Part shown: in pieces, positions 44,601 through 53,139 of the stretch
How the letters are laid out: every line of letters starts with the position of its first letter
Position numbering within the stretch: the first letter of the stretch is position 1
Source of the DNA: Saprospiraceae bacterium
GTDB taxonomy: Bacteria; Bacteroidota; Bacteroidia; Chitinophagales; Saprospiraceae
Direction of reading: 5' to 3'
DNA: 55,717 nucleotides
Assembly: GCA_028285545.1 (NCBI GenBank)
Contig: JANQPA010000071.1
Location: forward strand, 1 to 55,717
Notes under the pieces: generated by a model
Database searches by the model: none
The model's input: only the letters and a program-made list of their open reading frames with translations
What the model was told of the DNA's origin: nothing
Position numbers and translations under genes: made by a program

Positions 44601-47445
44601 ATTTTACCAAGCCTATCTCCCCTCTCGACTAAAAGACCCCTTAGAATTACAAAGCGTAATGATCACCCCACTACAAGATTCATTACAAGCATTTAATCAA
44701 AAACCAGTAGATGATCGCCCTCGAGCCCTTGGAGATCAGTATATTGAAAATCTAGCGACTGCACTTTATAATAAAGGCGTCATTCTATTTAATCGATATC
44801 TGGACATCCAGGAAGGACTAATAGAAAACCCAACTGAACCTGCTGATTCCTTATTGGATTATAGTGCTTTTAATCTTCTGTTGGCCAAAGATCTGCAAAC
44901 CAATCAACCCGAGATCTTATCAGCATTACTTAGGGTATATGGTGAAGACCCAAGCCAACGATTCCCAGCAGTAATTAATGGTTTTGTAACAGATGAGTAC
45001 GAAATTCCTCTAGTGGATGTGGAAGTTAGCATTGGAGATAGCATTGTTGTTCTTACCGAAGAATCAGGACAATTTCATATGGATTTGCCTGCTGGCTGGA
45101 CGGATAATATTGTCTCTCTAAATTATTTCAAGCCTGGGTTCCTAAGACAAAATCTTCAGCATGTCATGATTGATGAGAACAGCGATCAGGTTCAAACTAT
45201 CATTTTAAGATCTGTTCCTCCTGTGGGTTCAGAGGAAGATGTGGTCATTTTTACAGATCCTCAAACTAGATCCCAAGGCGTAAGAACTCAGGATGGTCAA
45301 ACCATCATCCCAGCTACATATGGTAGGATAGAAATAGATCCAGAGACCGGTTATTTCCGAGCCGAAACTCGAGCCAATAGAGCAGGCACCAAATTTGGAT
45401 ATTACACCCAATCTGGAAGGATAGTAGTCCCCGCAATATACCCCTTACTTGAATTTTATTCTGGCGGATTAGCCTTGGCCAGAGATGATAATGGAAAACT
45501 AGGGTATATCAATACTGCCGGAAATATTGAACATCCTTTTAATTTTTCGGATGCAGAATCCTATCAAGATGGGCAGGCCAAGGTAGCCATTCGCAACCCC
45601 ATTAGCCAGGATACTGTCCAGTTTTATATTAATGTAGATGGAGAGTGTACCACCAATTGTCCTTATGTGGATATTTTTAATGCCATGGTGAATGCTACCT
45701 GCGATGTCAATAATCGGGAAGAGCACCAAAAATATCTATTGGAGACAGCCAAAGCTGAAGATGTGGCTTTTGTACTGACCGGTGATTTCACCGTTCTGTA
45801 TTATCCCGATGAAATTATGGATCGGCAGAATTGCGCCAATGATGAATATGAAATTGCTCATTCCCTTCTTCCCATTTATGCACGAGCAGCCCCTTTTATT
45901 CCAAATAGCGGGTGGAAAGAGGTTACGGAATATATCAACAGTATTAAGGCAAACCAAAATGTCTATAGCCGCCTGGAAAAAAGCATGGGAACCAATAATT
46001 TACGGCAGATGATTGCTACCATCGAACAGAATGGGCCTCCTATGGATGAAGTAATCATCACTAATTTGTCTCTGCCTAAATTGGAAAGAATGAACCCTGG
46101 AGACTTTATCCTTTCCTATTATTTTGATGTAAATGTACCTACTAGCCGAGCTGATAATTATCAGTTTGAAGAAACACATCAGGCCTATGTGAATAAAATA
46201 ATGGCTCAACCTTCTACTTCCTATCCGACCTTTTTAATCAATCAAATAGGAAGGTTAAATAAGCTATTGGATAATATGATCGCTGATTTGGAAAATAATT
46301 TCGGAACAAGTATTGAAATAAAAGGATTTAGTGATTCAGATGAGCGATTTTTAATAGTAAATGATAGAGTGAAGGCTTTGGTTTTTTACATTTCCAATTA
46401 TAAAAACAAAATTTTACAACCATACCTTAACAATGGAGTAATAGAAATAGTGGAAGCGGCTGGTGAATCCCCACAGGTAAACACCAACCAGACAGCTCCA
46501 AATAATTTGTCACAAGAAGCCATCCAAAATCGAAGAGTGGATATCAGCTTTGTAAAACGAACCCAACATCAAGATGTTCAAAGGCCGGTGCAAAGTAATG
46601 AACTAAATCCTTTCAGAGGTTCTACTTTAGGCACACAAGATTTAGATCAAATACTCAAGCAAATTCAAGAAAATATGATATCCCTAAATGGGGCTTCTTA
46701 CCAGATGGGATGTACTCAAGAACAGCAAACAGATTGCGAAAATAACGAGAAACCGGTCCGACAAGTATCTGTGCCTAATTTTGACATCGGAAAATATGAA
46801 GTAAGCAATGCTGAGTTTTGCGCATTTTTGAATGATGTGCAACAAGATCTTTCTCAAGATGGCAATGTTTGGCGCCTTAATGATCCATTGATTTATATAG
46901 AGGATCAAGTTACCAGTATTACAAGATTAGGAAATGAATTTGTGGTACAAAATGGAAGTGACAATTTCCCAGTCGTAGGAATCACCTGGCATGGTGCCAA
47001 GGCCTTCGTCAATTGGTTGAGTCAGAAAACAGGCTTAAATTATGATTTGCCCTCAGAAGCACAATGGGAATTTGCTGCCAGAGGTGGTGTAAATGCAAAT
47101 TCAGCTGTTTATGCAGGAACTAGCAAATTGGATGATTTTGCCTGGTATTTAGATAATGCCAAGAGAAAAGTCCAACAAGTAGGCCAAAAAGAAGCAAACG
47201 AACTAGGCATTTATGATATGAGTGGTAATGTGCGAGAATGGACCCTTGATGAATATTTTACAAGTTATGATGGCGCACCTACGGATGGTTCCGCAAGAAT
47301 TACTAGAGGGAATGTACCCGAAAGAGTCACCAGAGGCGGTTCATGGTATTCAAGTGCCAATGAATGCAGAGTTAGTGCCCGAAAAAATTATGCTGCCACA
47401 GATTATGATACAGATTTAGGCTTTAGGATTGTCAGAAGACCTTGA
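41659..47445 (+). CDS. giant CoxE/vWA-like, WG, OmpA-like and FGE fusion protein
   Basis: A 1928-residue multi-domain membrane protein. In order: residues 1-80 like the N-terminus of CoxE-type vWA proteins; three membrane helices at about 101-122, 276-296 and 731-750; between the last two, a degenerate vWA-like segment (EYLLLIDRNAMQDHR near 382, LLIVGDGKAFF near 450); residues ~800-930 like FlgO/TolB-type domains (MAVITFQDFNN, LGIEFNLTGDYN); ~1104-1175 a carboxypeptidase-regulatory beta domain (INGFVTDEYEIPLVDVEVSI); ~1195-1315 WG repeats; ~1533-1635 a weak OmpA-like segment ending NRRVDISFV; and 1673-1928 a formylglycine-generating-enzyme-type (SUMF1/FGE) domain (NGASYQMG, GITWHGAKAFVNWL, LPSEAQWEFAARGG, DMSGNVREW, RVTRGGSW, GFRIVR). 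The vWA MIDAS set is not intact. Likely the membrane partner and possibly the sensor of the MoxR system. Confidence 0.85.
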   Translation: MPNPLHHALISDLLRSMEQEGIAMGTGLHLKVQELWSKLPEDLEPERLKTILTPVFATNPQEQERFYTLFDRSLKRVQNIQKVEEVKSELPPKEEIEEKNWRWLLLGAAGLLTLILLAIFWRANDVTGPVNNFREIPLNLNRGDTLVHDPILRKNEEDTLRNLAFLDGELYAVDSIWGEYEIDSLHQLIIRGGDTIGRSVDTLIIRALYNTGLDSMHFIIHLRELPAPDLEEEEKETPEKQAPRLKTKEIPYAHDLPLPDEAAIQKAEFWQNNKWWIKSLLILLLGFLLWSLVQWLERRKRKAVAQLQRAHQTPPYVWTVDLDEPEELAVGIQAKQLTNRLRKRQLEDYHRINIPETVKATARSAGQVHLQYSQPSKPSEYLLLIDRNAMQDHRALLFDNLYESFKQEEVHISRYFYDASPQVVFNEKYPNGLSLKDLQHSNSESRLLIVGDGKAFFNPNDGEWADWVEELNNWKARGLLSTQPLNKWAYDEELLAKKFLLLPASLQGVDRLIEQFELVEPKPWEEMVKLVNDASKENIVFRDDLMTTLEYYYPEPAMRNWIAACAVYPQLQWKLTLHLGKELSSEDFNLLTVENILALVRLPWFVEGKIPDPVRTLLIDYLKEQGLEGEIRATIKKLLDKAPKPSTDSVAYEKWKVNQLFNEIQVIPPSLERRKLKEELKNYLEAGYQPDAVTLEVLEKENTPPLASGLSDRWKEYLFREGETIFGWKGWVWAAPLWLLLSALILLFNPQFNTCKGELVLFEGQSICIQTDEDRIIYNDHLSRKIIRENDNLKGFKKATMAVITFQDFNNVYADPSENELGQSITQTLINDLRRNSNLLIYSTDSLIELLQPGESIVEVRKNLGIEFNLTGDYNQEVNPSVVKSFLTDDEDNELSLKTYELNNLDPNEISVLLIPNILNKINEQLNPLIAIYKITNQIFPLQNQYNIYSPFQLVENPNEPSLYSKIYDQEIDSLLSDLPAFYQAYLPSRLKDPLELQSVMITPLQDSLQAFNQKPVDDRPRALGDQYIENLATALYNKGVILFNRYLDIQEGLIENPTEPADSLLDYSAFNLLLAKDLQTNQPEILSALLRVYGEDPSQRFPAVINGFVTDEYEIPLVDVEVSIGDSIVVLTEESGQFHMDLPAGWTDNIVSLNYFKPGFLRQNLQHVMIDENSDQVQTIILRSVPPVGSEEDVVIFTDPQTRSQGVRTQDGQTIIPATYGRIEIDPETGYFRAETRANRAGTKFGYYTQSGRIVVPAIYPLLEFYSGGLALARDDNGKLGYINTAGNIEHPFNFSDAESYQDGQAKVAIRNPISQDTVQFYINVDGECTTNCPYVDIFNAMVNATCDVNNREEHQKYLLETAKAEDVAFVLTGDFTVLYYPDEIMDRQNCANDEYEIAHSLLPIYARAAPFIPNSGWKEVTEYINSIKANQNVYSRLEKSMGTNNLRQMIATIEQNGPPMDEVIITNLSLPKLERMNPGDFILSYYFDVNVPTSRADNYQFEETHQAYVNKIMAQPSTSYPTFLINQIGRLNKLLDNMIADLENNFGTSIEIKGFSDSDERFLIVNDRVKALVFYISNYKNKILQPYLNNGVIEIVEAAGESPQVNTNQTAPNNLSQEAIQNRRVDISFVKRTQHQDVQRPVQSNELNPFRGSTLGTQDLDQILKQIQENMISLNGASYQMGCTQEQQTDCENNEKPVRQVSVPNFDIGKYEVSNAEFCAFLNDVQQDLSQDGNVWRLNDPLIYIEDQVTSITRLGNEFVVQNGSDNFPVVGITWHGAKAFVNWLSQKTGLNYDLPSEAQWEFAARGGVNANSAVYAGTSKLDDFAWYLDNAKRKVQQVGQKEANELGIYDMSGNVREWTLDEYFTSYDGAPTDGSARITRGNVPERVTRGGSWYSSANECRVSARKNYAATDYDTDLGFRIVRRP

Positions 47446-47609
47446 TGTTAAACAAGTGAGGTTTAATTTAATAATTAAGTAATAGAATCCATTATTATTG
47501 TGTAATTCATTGGTTATTTGTTAGTTATGTTTTTATTTTATAACTTGTAGAACATCATTTATGATGTCTGAATTACATCCTTTAGGATGTGTCTACTACC
47601 AACCCCAAT

Positions 47610-47650
47610 GCCTTGATTAATATATTTCAAGCAATTTAAAAAATCAAGGC
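47610..47650 (+). promoter_or_regulatory. hairpin ending at the RAYT start codon
   Basis: GCCTTGATT (47610-47618) pairs with AATCAAGGC (47642-47650) and the second arm ends immediately before the ATG at 47651. If formed in the mRNA it would hide the ribosome-landing region. Confidence 0.5.
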
Positions 47651-48067
47651 ATGAAAAAAGCAACCAAATTCTCAAGGCGGAAATTGCCTCATATCCTATC
47701 AGCAGGCTCCATTTATTTTGTTACCTCTAATCTTAAAGGGACAATCCCTAAATCTGTATTAAAAAGCTTATCCGAAGATTACCATCAAAAAGTAAATGAA
47801 TTAATAATTGCAAAACCTAAAAACTACAAAAGCAAAATATCTCTAATTCAACGGCTCTACTTTCTTAAATATGACAAATATTTGGACATGGCATTAAACG
47901 GGCCTACATTTTTAGCTCAAAAGGAAATAGCAGAAATCTTAAAAGAACAATTTCATCGTTTTGATGGCAAATATTATAGCCTGCTAGCTTATACAATTAT
48001 GTGTAATCATTTTCATCTGTTAATAGATACTAGCATTATCATAAATGATGCTAACCCAACATCATGA
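47651..48067 (+). pseudogene. truncated REP-associated tyrosine transposase (Y1/HUH)
   Basis: A 138-codon frame whose start (RRKLPHILSAGSIYFVTSNLKG) and middle (YSLLAYTIMCNHFHLLID) match RAYT/Y1 transposases; the histidine pair is in NHFHLL (HUH motif). Full-length members continue about 50 or more residues with a helix that carries the catalytic tyrosine (in KxxKGxxSxYxN-type sequence). Here the frame runs straight into the right-end palindromes and stops, so the tyrosine is lost and the protein cannot be active as a transposase. It is internally deleted, not frameshifted. Confidence 0.8.
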
Positions 48068-48156
48068 ATGATGTTCTACAGTTGCTGTAATTCTACTTTT
48101 TCCCTAACTTGTTATCCATTCAGAATTCAAAATTCAAAATTTCAAATCACCCTCTA

Positions 48157-49194
48157 ATGAAATTGTTAAAGTCAGGATTGTTACTTTCCAGTCTTATGTT
48201 TGCTTCTTTTATTTCTTTATCCGCTCAATTTGAGCTTGAAGATTTCCAACTCAGCGGCACCGCTACTAAAGTAAATGACCAATGTATCCGTCTGGTACCT
48301 GACTTTCAGTACGTTTCTGGCTCTGCCTGGTATAAGAAACCGATCGATTTAAATTCGCCTTTTCAAATGGAGGTCTGCCTGGTTTTTGGCGAAAAAGATT
48401 TGGATGGTGCAGATGGTATCGTATTTGTTTTTCATCCTCGAATTACTACCGGATTTAGAGGAGAAGGAATGGGCTTTTCAGGGCTGCGACCTTCACTAGG
48501 CATTGAATTTGATACTTATCTAAATTATCACTTGGCCGATCCGGAGGATGATCACATAGCTGTTATGGCCAATGGCCAGACGCATCATTATGCTAGCCTG
48601 GTCAAACCCATTTCCATTGGTAATGTAGAAGATGGAGAACGCCATATTATTCGCATCACCTGGGATCCTGCCACCAGCATTTTGCAGGTGTTTTTTGAGA
48701 ATGAACTGAAAGTAGCCTTTAATGGAGACATTGTCACTGGTGTATTTGGTGGCAACTCAGTAGTATACTGGGGCGTCACAGCTGCAACTGGCCGATTGAG
48801 CAACAACCATGAAATTTGTATCAAAAAATTATTGTTTACGGATGCCAGTAAAAAGAAAAGCAATTCAGCCCTTGCCGGGGTAGAATTTGTCCCAGGTACC
48901 ACTCGCTTTAGTGTTAACTCCTATACCCAAATGGATAAATTGTACCAATACCTGGCAGAATCTCCTGATCGCATTGTAGCCATCAATGGACATATTGGCC
49001 CAAATGATACTCAAAACGCCAATGCTCGCTTATCCAATGGCCGTATAAAAGCCATTGTTGACTACCTTCAACTAAAAGGCATCGCTCCTGAACGCATTTT
49101 AAACCAAAAGCAACAGGAAAAGTACGCCCTCAATTTTACACAATTAGCTCCCGGAGAAAAAGAAATCGAAGCCTTGGTTTTTACCAAAGAATGA
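48157..49194 (+). CDS. secreted L-type lectin / OmpA-like protein
   Basis: A 345-residue exported protein from the start at 48157, which gives a signal peptide (MKLLKSGLLLSSLMFASFISLSAQ); an upstream start at 48109 would add 16 polar residues. Residues ~25-240 form an L-type (legume-like) lectin beta sandwich: YKKPIDLNSPFQMEVCLVFG, DGADGIVFVFHP, LGIEFDTYLNY, HIIRITWDP, LQVFFE, YWGVTAATGRLSN. A shorter C-terminal OmpA-like domain follows (VEFVPGTTRFSVNSYTQMDKLYQYLAESP, IAINGHIG, NARLSNGRIKAIVDYLQLKGI), which suggests peptidoglycan attachment. It may bind glycans at the cell envelope. Confidence 0.82.
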   Translation: MKLLKSGLLLSSLMFASFISLSAQFELEDFQLSGTATKVNDQCIRLVPDFQYVSGSAWYKKPIDLNSPFQMEVCLVFGEKDLDGADGIVFVFHPRITTGFRGEGMGFSGLRPSLGIEFDTYLNYHLADPEDDHIAVMANGQTHHYASLVKPISIGNVEDGERHIIRITWDPATSILQVFFENELKVAFNGDIVTGVFGGNSVVYWGVTAATGRLSNNHEICIKKLLFTDASKKKSNSALAGVEFVPGTTRFSVNSYTQMDKLYQYLAESPDRIVAINGHIGPNDTQNANARLSNGRIKAIVDYLQLKGIAPERILNQKQQEKYALNFTQLAPGEKEIEALVFTKE

Positions 49195-49660
49195 TCATTT
49201 TTTCTCATTTAAAATTTCTGGCTTGATCTCGTAAAAATTAGCCTTGGTCTATTTTGAAAATTACCCTGCTGAACAGATTACTTCTTTTCACAGGCATTTA
49301 GTATTTTCAATACTCACACCCATTCAATTGTTGAAGGATGAAAATGCAATAGAGCCAATGCAAAACTGGATTTGACCTGTAAGGCGCAATTAATTTGCTT
49401 GTCCAAAAAAGCTTAAATAATAAGATGCCGTTTGAGGTAATCTTAGAGCAAAACAGTGAAAGTCCCTGTCTACCGAACCGTTGGTGTAGGTAGAAGTAAC
49501 AGTCAGTGCTGTCTATGTCAAAAATTGATATAATCGATAGATCCTAACCACTCAATCATTATCTATCAAAGTTGATTTAAACAGCTTCTGAATGATTATG
49601 TCTTTCTACATTCTACTATAATCCTTTTACTAATTATCATCAAAATAAATTATTTATTGT
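49195..49660. other. 466-bp gap with a structured, group II intron-like relic
   Basis: No protein gene. Around 49453-49494 the DNA is strongly structured: ACAG-TGAAAGTCC-CTGT followed by TCTACC ... GGTAGA enclosing ACC-GTT-GGT. The string CAGTGAAAGTCC and the following ACCGAACCG resemble domain I of group II introns, but no reverse transcriptase or domain V is seen. Best treated as a possible relic. Confidence 0.3.
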
Positions 49661-52600
49661 ATGAAAAAATCCATATTGACCTTATTTCTGGCAACGATGA
49701 CCCTGGCACTGTGGGGGCAATCAGTTCAGGAAGCGATTAAACAACTCGAATGGAGAGCCATAGGACCTGCTAATATGGGGGGCCGTGTCACCGATATAGA
49801 CGGAATCCCTGGTAACCCAAGTATCTTTTATGTATCCGGTGCAGATGGAGGGGTTTTTAAAACAACGAATGGTGGCGTTACTTTCGAAGACTTGTTTACT
49901 GATCAGCGGGTATACTCAGTAGGAGCATTAACGATTGCTCCATCTGATGAAAATGTACTTTGGTTGGGTTCTGGTGAAGGAGACCCAAGAAATAGTGTAG
50001 GCTATGGTAATGGAGTTTATCGTTCCATTGATGGTGGGCAAAGCTGGGAACACATTGGCTTGGAAGGAACTGAACGAATAAAAAGAATCGTTGTCCATCC
50101 TGATGATCCAGATGTAGCTTGTGTATGTGCCCTGGGAAGAGAGTGGGGCCCAAATGATGAAAGAGGCGTTTTCAAAACTACAGATGGAGGCAAAAATTGG
50201 TCAAAAGTACTCTATATTGATGAGGATACAGGATGCTCCGACTTAGACATTGATCTTTCAAATCCAAGAATTCTATATGCGGGGATGTGGACTTTCCGTC
50301 GCAAGCCTTGGCGCTTTGACGATGGAGGTAAAGAAACGGCCATCTACCGATCTAAAGATGGAGGTGAGACCTGGGAAAAAATAATGAAAGGCCTACCAGA
50401 AGAAGACATGGCTCGCCCAGGCATTCAAGTAGCACAAAGTCAACCCAATACCGTTTATTTGATTACCGAATTCCCTGATCAGGGAGGTAGCCTTTTCAGA
50501 TCCGATGATCGCGGCAATTCCTGGACTATGGTCAATGATGATCCTAATATCAACTTCCGTCCATTTTACTATAGCGATATAAGAGTAGATCCTAATGATC
50601 ATAGAACCCTTTATTCTTTGTCAGGACGCCTGGTTAAATCTACTGATGGTGGTAAAACTTTTGAAAGGATAGCTGCTGACGTTCATGGAGATCATCAATC
50701 CATGTGGATAGATCCTATGAATTCTAATCGAGTCCTTAGTGGCAGTGATGGAGGCTACCAGCTATCATACGATGGTGGTAAAACCTTTGACATTATCAAT
50801 AATGTGGAATTGTCACAGTACTATCAAATGGATATTGATAACCTGGAGCCTTATAATATTTATGGAGGACTGCAGGATAATGGTACCTGGGTAGGACCTA
50901 GTAATTCTTTACACAGCAGAGGAATCCTCAAACGCCATTGGAAAGCACTGGCAGGCGGAGATGGATATTATGCTGTTCCCATCCCTGGAAAAGAGCATGA
51001 AATTTATGCAAATCTTCAGGGTGGTGTTATATTTCATGTAAACACCAAGTCAGGGGTAGTTAGGAATATCCACCCCTATCCCAAGATTACCGGATCTGCA
51101 GGAGATGCTATTGAAAACCATAAGTATCGTTTCAACTGGGATTCTCCTATCCACATTTCTCCCCATGATCCTAATACGGTTTATTTTGGAGGAAATGTCC
51201 TGTTCAGAAGTACTGATCGTGGATATAACTGGCAAGAAATTAGCGGTGACTTAACAACTAATGATAAGAGTAAACAAAAAACATCTGGTGGTACCATTTA
51301 TCAGGATAATACCGCTGCTGAGTTCCACTGTTCGATCCTGACTATCGCCGAATCACCTGTAGAAAAGGATGTGATCTGGATCGGTACTGATGATGGGAAC
51401 CTACAAGTAACCCGAAATGGTGGAAAAAGATGGCAAAACCTTAATGGAAACCTACCTGGCCTTCCGGATTTTTCCTGGATAGCTAAAATTCATGCTTCAG
51501 AACATGATGGTGGTACTGCTTTTGTAGCCGTTGATAACCATAGAAGTGATGATTTTGCACCCTATGCCTATATGACCACTAATTACGGAAAATCATGGAC
51601 AAAAATAGTTAATGGCCTTCCTGCTGATGATTATGTGAAGGTTATTCGTCAGGACCCAAACCTAGAAAATGTACTTTACATCGGAATGGAATGCGGTATG
51701 TACATTTCCTGGGATAAAGGAGGTAACTGGACCAGAATTAATAATAATTTGCCTCCGGCTTCAGTACGGGATTTGCGCATCCATCCTCGTGAAAGAGATA
51801 TTATTGTGGCTACTCATGGTCGAGGAATTTGGGTTTTAGATGATGCCAGACCCATTGCTGAATTAAATGCAGCTCAACAGAAAAATGTCCACCTCTATCC
51901 TGTTCGAAATACTACCCGCTGGCACATGTATGGCCGAATCGAAAACCTGGGACAGCGCACTTATGTTGCTCCCAACCCTGAATATGGTGCCTATGTGAAT
52001 TTCCATCTGAAAGAAGCACCCGAGGAAGTGGTAAAAGTAGAAATTTTAGATGGTGAAGGAACGCTCGTTCGAACTATTAAGGACAAGGATTGTAAGGAAG
52101 GCATCAATCGAATCGTTTGGAATTTGCGAGCCGATGAAGGTACTAAATGGGAAAATGATCCTGGTGGTGGCTGGCGCAGCGGTTCCTGGGCTCCTATGGT
52201 ACCTCCTGGTGAGTACACCGCTATCTTACATGCTAATGGTGAAAAACAACAATCAACTTTCCAGTTGAAAGCTGATCCTAGAATTGATATGACCAAGGAT
52301 GATTATATGGAACAGTATGGAGAATTAAAGAGAATTCAAGGTTTGATGTCTCAAACGCATGAAATGCTCAATAATTCTCACGATATTCTTTCTCAGTTGA
52401 AAGCCTTAAAGGAAAGACTTGAAAATGTAGAAGAGTCAGACGACAAAAAGGTTTTGGCTGCCTTGGAAGAGGCCTGGAAGGAAATGGAAGCTCTACAAAA
52501 TGAGTGGACAAGGCCTCCGCCGCATATGGGCTATCGTCAGCGTCCTCGTCTTAGAGAAGAGATACGATCTTTAGCCTGGGCCATAGATGGTGCCACCGCT

Positions 52601-52759
52601 AAGCCAACAAGCGCACAAAAGAACCGTAGTGTTGAGCTTAAAACAGAGGTTACAGAGGCTGCCGAGCAATTTGAAAAAGTGGTTAGAGAAGAAATTGCCG
52701 CATTAAATGCCTTGGTTAAAGATATGCCTCCGGTAGGATTTAAGAAGAAAAAGCCTTAA
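49661..52759 (+). CDS. secreted VPS10/sortilin-like Asp-box protein, second copy
   Basis: A 1032-residue exported protein (signal peptide MKKSILTLFLATMTLALWGQ). It has at least eleven Asp-box type motifs (SIDGGQSW, TTDGGKNW, SKDGGETW, SDDRGNSW, STDGGKTF, SYDGGKTF, STDRGYNW, TRNGGKRW, TTNYGKSW, SWDKGGNW and others) and the same overall plan as the protein at 3657-6812, including IxxLxWRxIGP near the start, ATHGRGIWVLDD late in the propeller and a helical C-terminal tail (MTKDDYMEQYGELKRIQGLM). The two are paralogues 43 kb apart. No catalytic residues can be assigned. Confidence 0.88.
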   Translation: MKKSILTLFLATMTLALWGQSVQEAIKQLEWRAIGPANMGGRVTDIDGIPGNPSIFYVSGADGGVFKTTNGGVTFEDLFTDQRVYSVGALTIAPSDENVLWLGSGEGDPRNSVGYGNGVYRSIDGGQSWEHIGLEGTERIKRIVVHPDDPDVACVCALGREWGPNDERGVFKTTDGGKNWSKVLYIDEDTGCSDLDIDLSNPRILYAGMWTFRRKPWRFDDGGKETAIYRSKDGGETWEKIMKGLPEEDMARPGIQVAQSQPNTVYLITEFPDQGGSLFRSDDRGNSWTMVNDDPNINFRPFYYSDIRVDPNDHRTLYSLSGRLVKSTDGGKTFERIAADVHGDHQSMWIDPMNSNRVLSGSDGGYQLSYDGGKTFDIINNVELSQYYQMDIDNLEPYNIYGGLQDNGTWVGPSNSLHSRGILKRHWKALAGGDGYYAVPIPGKEHEIYANLQGGVIFHVNTKSGVVRNIHPYPKITGSAGDAIENHKYRFNWDSPIHISPHDPNTVYFGGNVLFRSTDRGYNWQEISGDLTTNDKSKQKTSGGTIYQDNTAAEFHCSILTIAESPVEKDVIWIGTDDGNLQVTRNGGKRWQNLNGNLPGLPDFSWIAKIHASEHDGGTAFVAVDNHRSDDFAPYAYMTTNYGKSWTKIVNGLPADDYVKVIRQDPNLENVLYIGMECGMYISWDKGGNWTRINNNLPPASVRDLRIHPRERDIIVATHGRGIWVLDDARPIAELNAAQQKNVHLYPVRNTTRWHMYGRIENLGQRTYVAPNPEYGAYVNFHLKEAPEEVVKVEILDGEGTLVRTIKDKDCKEGINRIVWNLRADEGTKWENDPGGGWRSGSWAPMVPPGEYTAILHANGEKQQSTFQLKADPRIDMTKDDYMEQYGELKRIQGLMSQTHEMLNNSHDILSQLKALKERLENVEESDDKKVLAALEEAWKEMEALQNEWTRPPPHMGYRQRPRLREEIRSLAWAIDGATAKPTSAQKNRSVELKTEVTEAAEQFEKVVREEIAALNALVKDMPPVGFKKKKP

Positions 52760-53139
52760 ACAATTGCAATGGCAATATCAATAGCAATGACAATTTCAAT
52801 ACTCAGTTAAAATTGGAATTGTCATTGCTATTTAGATTTGGTGATTTTAGCCATAGAATGGCGAAACAAATAAGCCGATGGCGTAAGCCGTCGGTGAATT
52901 AAAAGATGATATTCGAGCTACAGAGTAGCGGAATAATTGGTTTTGATTAATAAAATCCAGAGGTTGAGTTTCAATAGATTGATTTTTCATGTATCCACCA
53001 ACGTAAATAAAAACTTCCAAAAATAAATTAACCTCGGATTCAAGCAAATCGCTTAATTTGATATTTTAAAGAACCTCTCACTACCATAATTTAAAAGGAT
53101 TGCCTATTTTATGCTCTACGATTTAATTAAGTCCTCCCT
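52760..53139. other. 380-bp intergenic region with inverted repeats
   Basis: It holds a terminator-like hairpin at 52780-52832 and a small palindromic unit CCGATGGC-GTAA-GCCGTCGG (about 52873-52892, one G-U pair). The only long reading frame, minus strand across 52847-53047, has no credible composition. The remainder is AT-rich leader of the E1 gene. Confidence 0.5.
52780..52832 (+). terminator. hairpin terminator after the Asp-box gene
   Basis: A perfect 16-bp stem (AATAGCAATGACAATT 52780-52795 / AATTGTCATTGCTATT 52817-52832) with a 21-nt loop, 20 bp after the stop codon. A weak T-containing tail follows. Confidence 0.65.

Larger units (their letters stand above)
47546..48080 (+). mobile_element. 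decayed REP-associated transposable element
   Basis: A 22-bp inverted repeat with one mismatch bounds the segment: left arm at 47546-47567, right arm at 48059-48080. Each arm contains a small palindrome (ACATCAT-TT-ATGATGT at left, ACATCAT-GA-ATGATGT at right). A second palindrome ACATCCT-TT-AGGATGT lies at 47575-47590 and an imperfect one at 48033-48051. Such paired hairpins with a Y1/HUH transposase gene between them are typical of REP/RAYT systems. The gene inside is truncated. Confidence 0.75.

Noticed and set aside
46674-47442. The FGE domain as an active sulfatase-maturing enzyme
   Set aside because: No sulfatase gene is nearby and the domain is the tail of a membrane giant in a MoxR operon, where FGE-type domains usually serve as binding modules.
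52847-53047. A 66-codon minus-strand frame after the second Asp-box gene
   Set aside because: It overlaps small palindromic repeat DNA and has no recognisable domain or signal; no nearby promoter.
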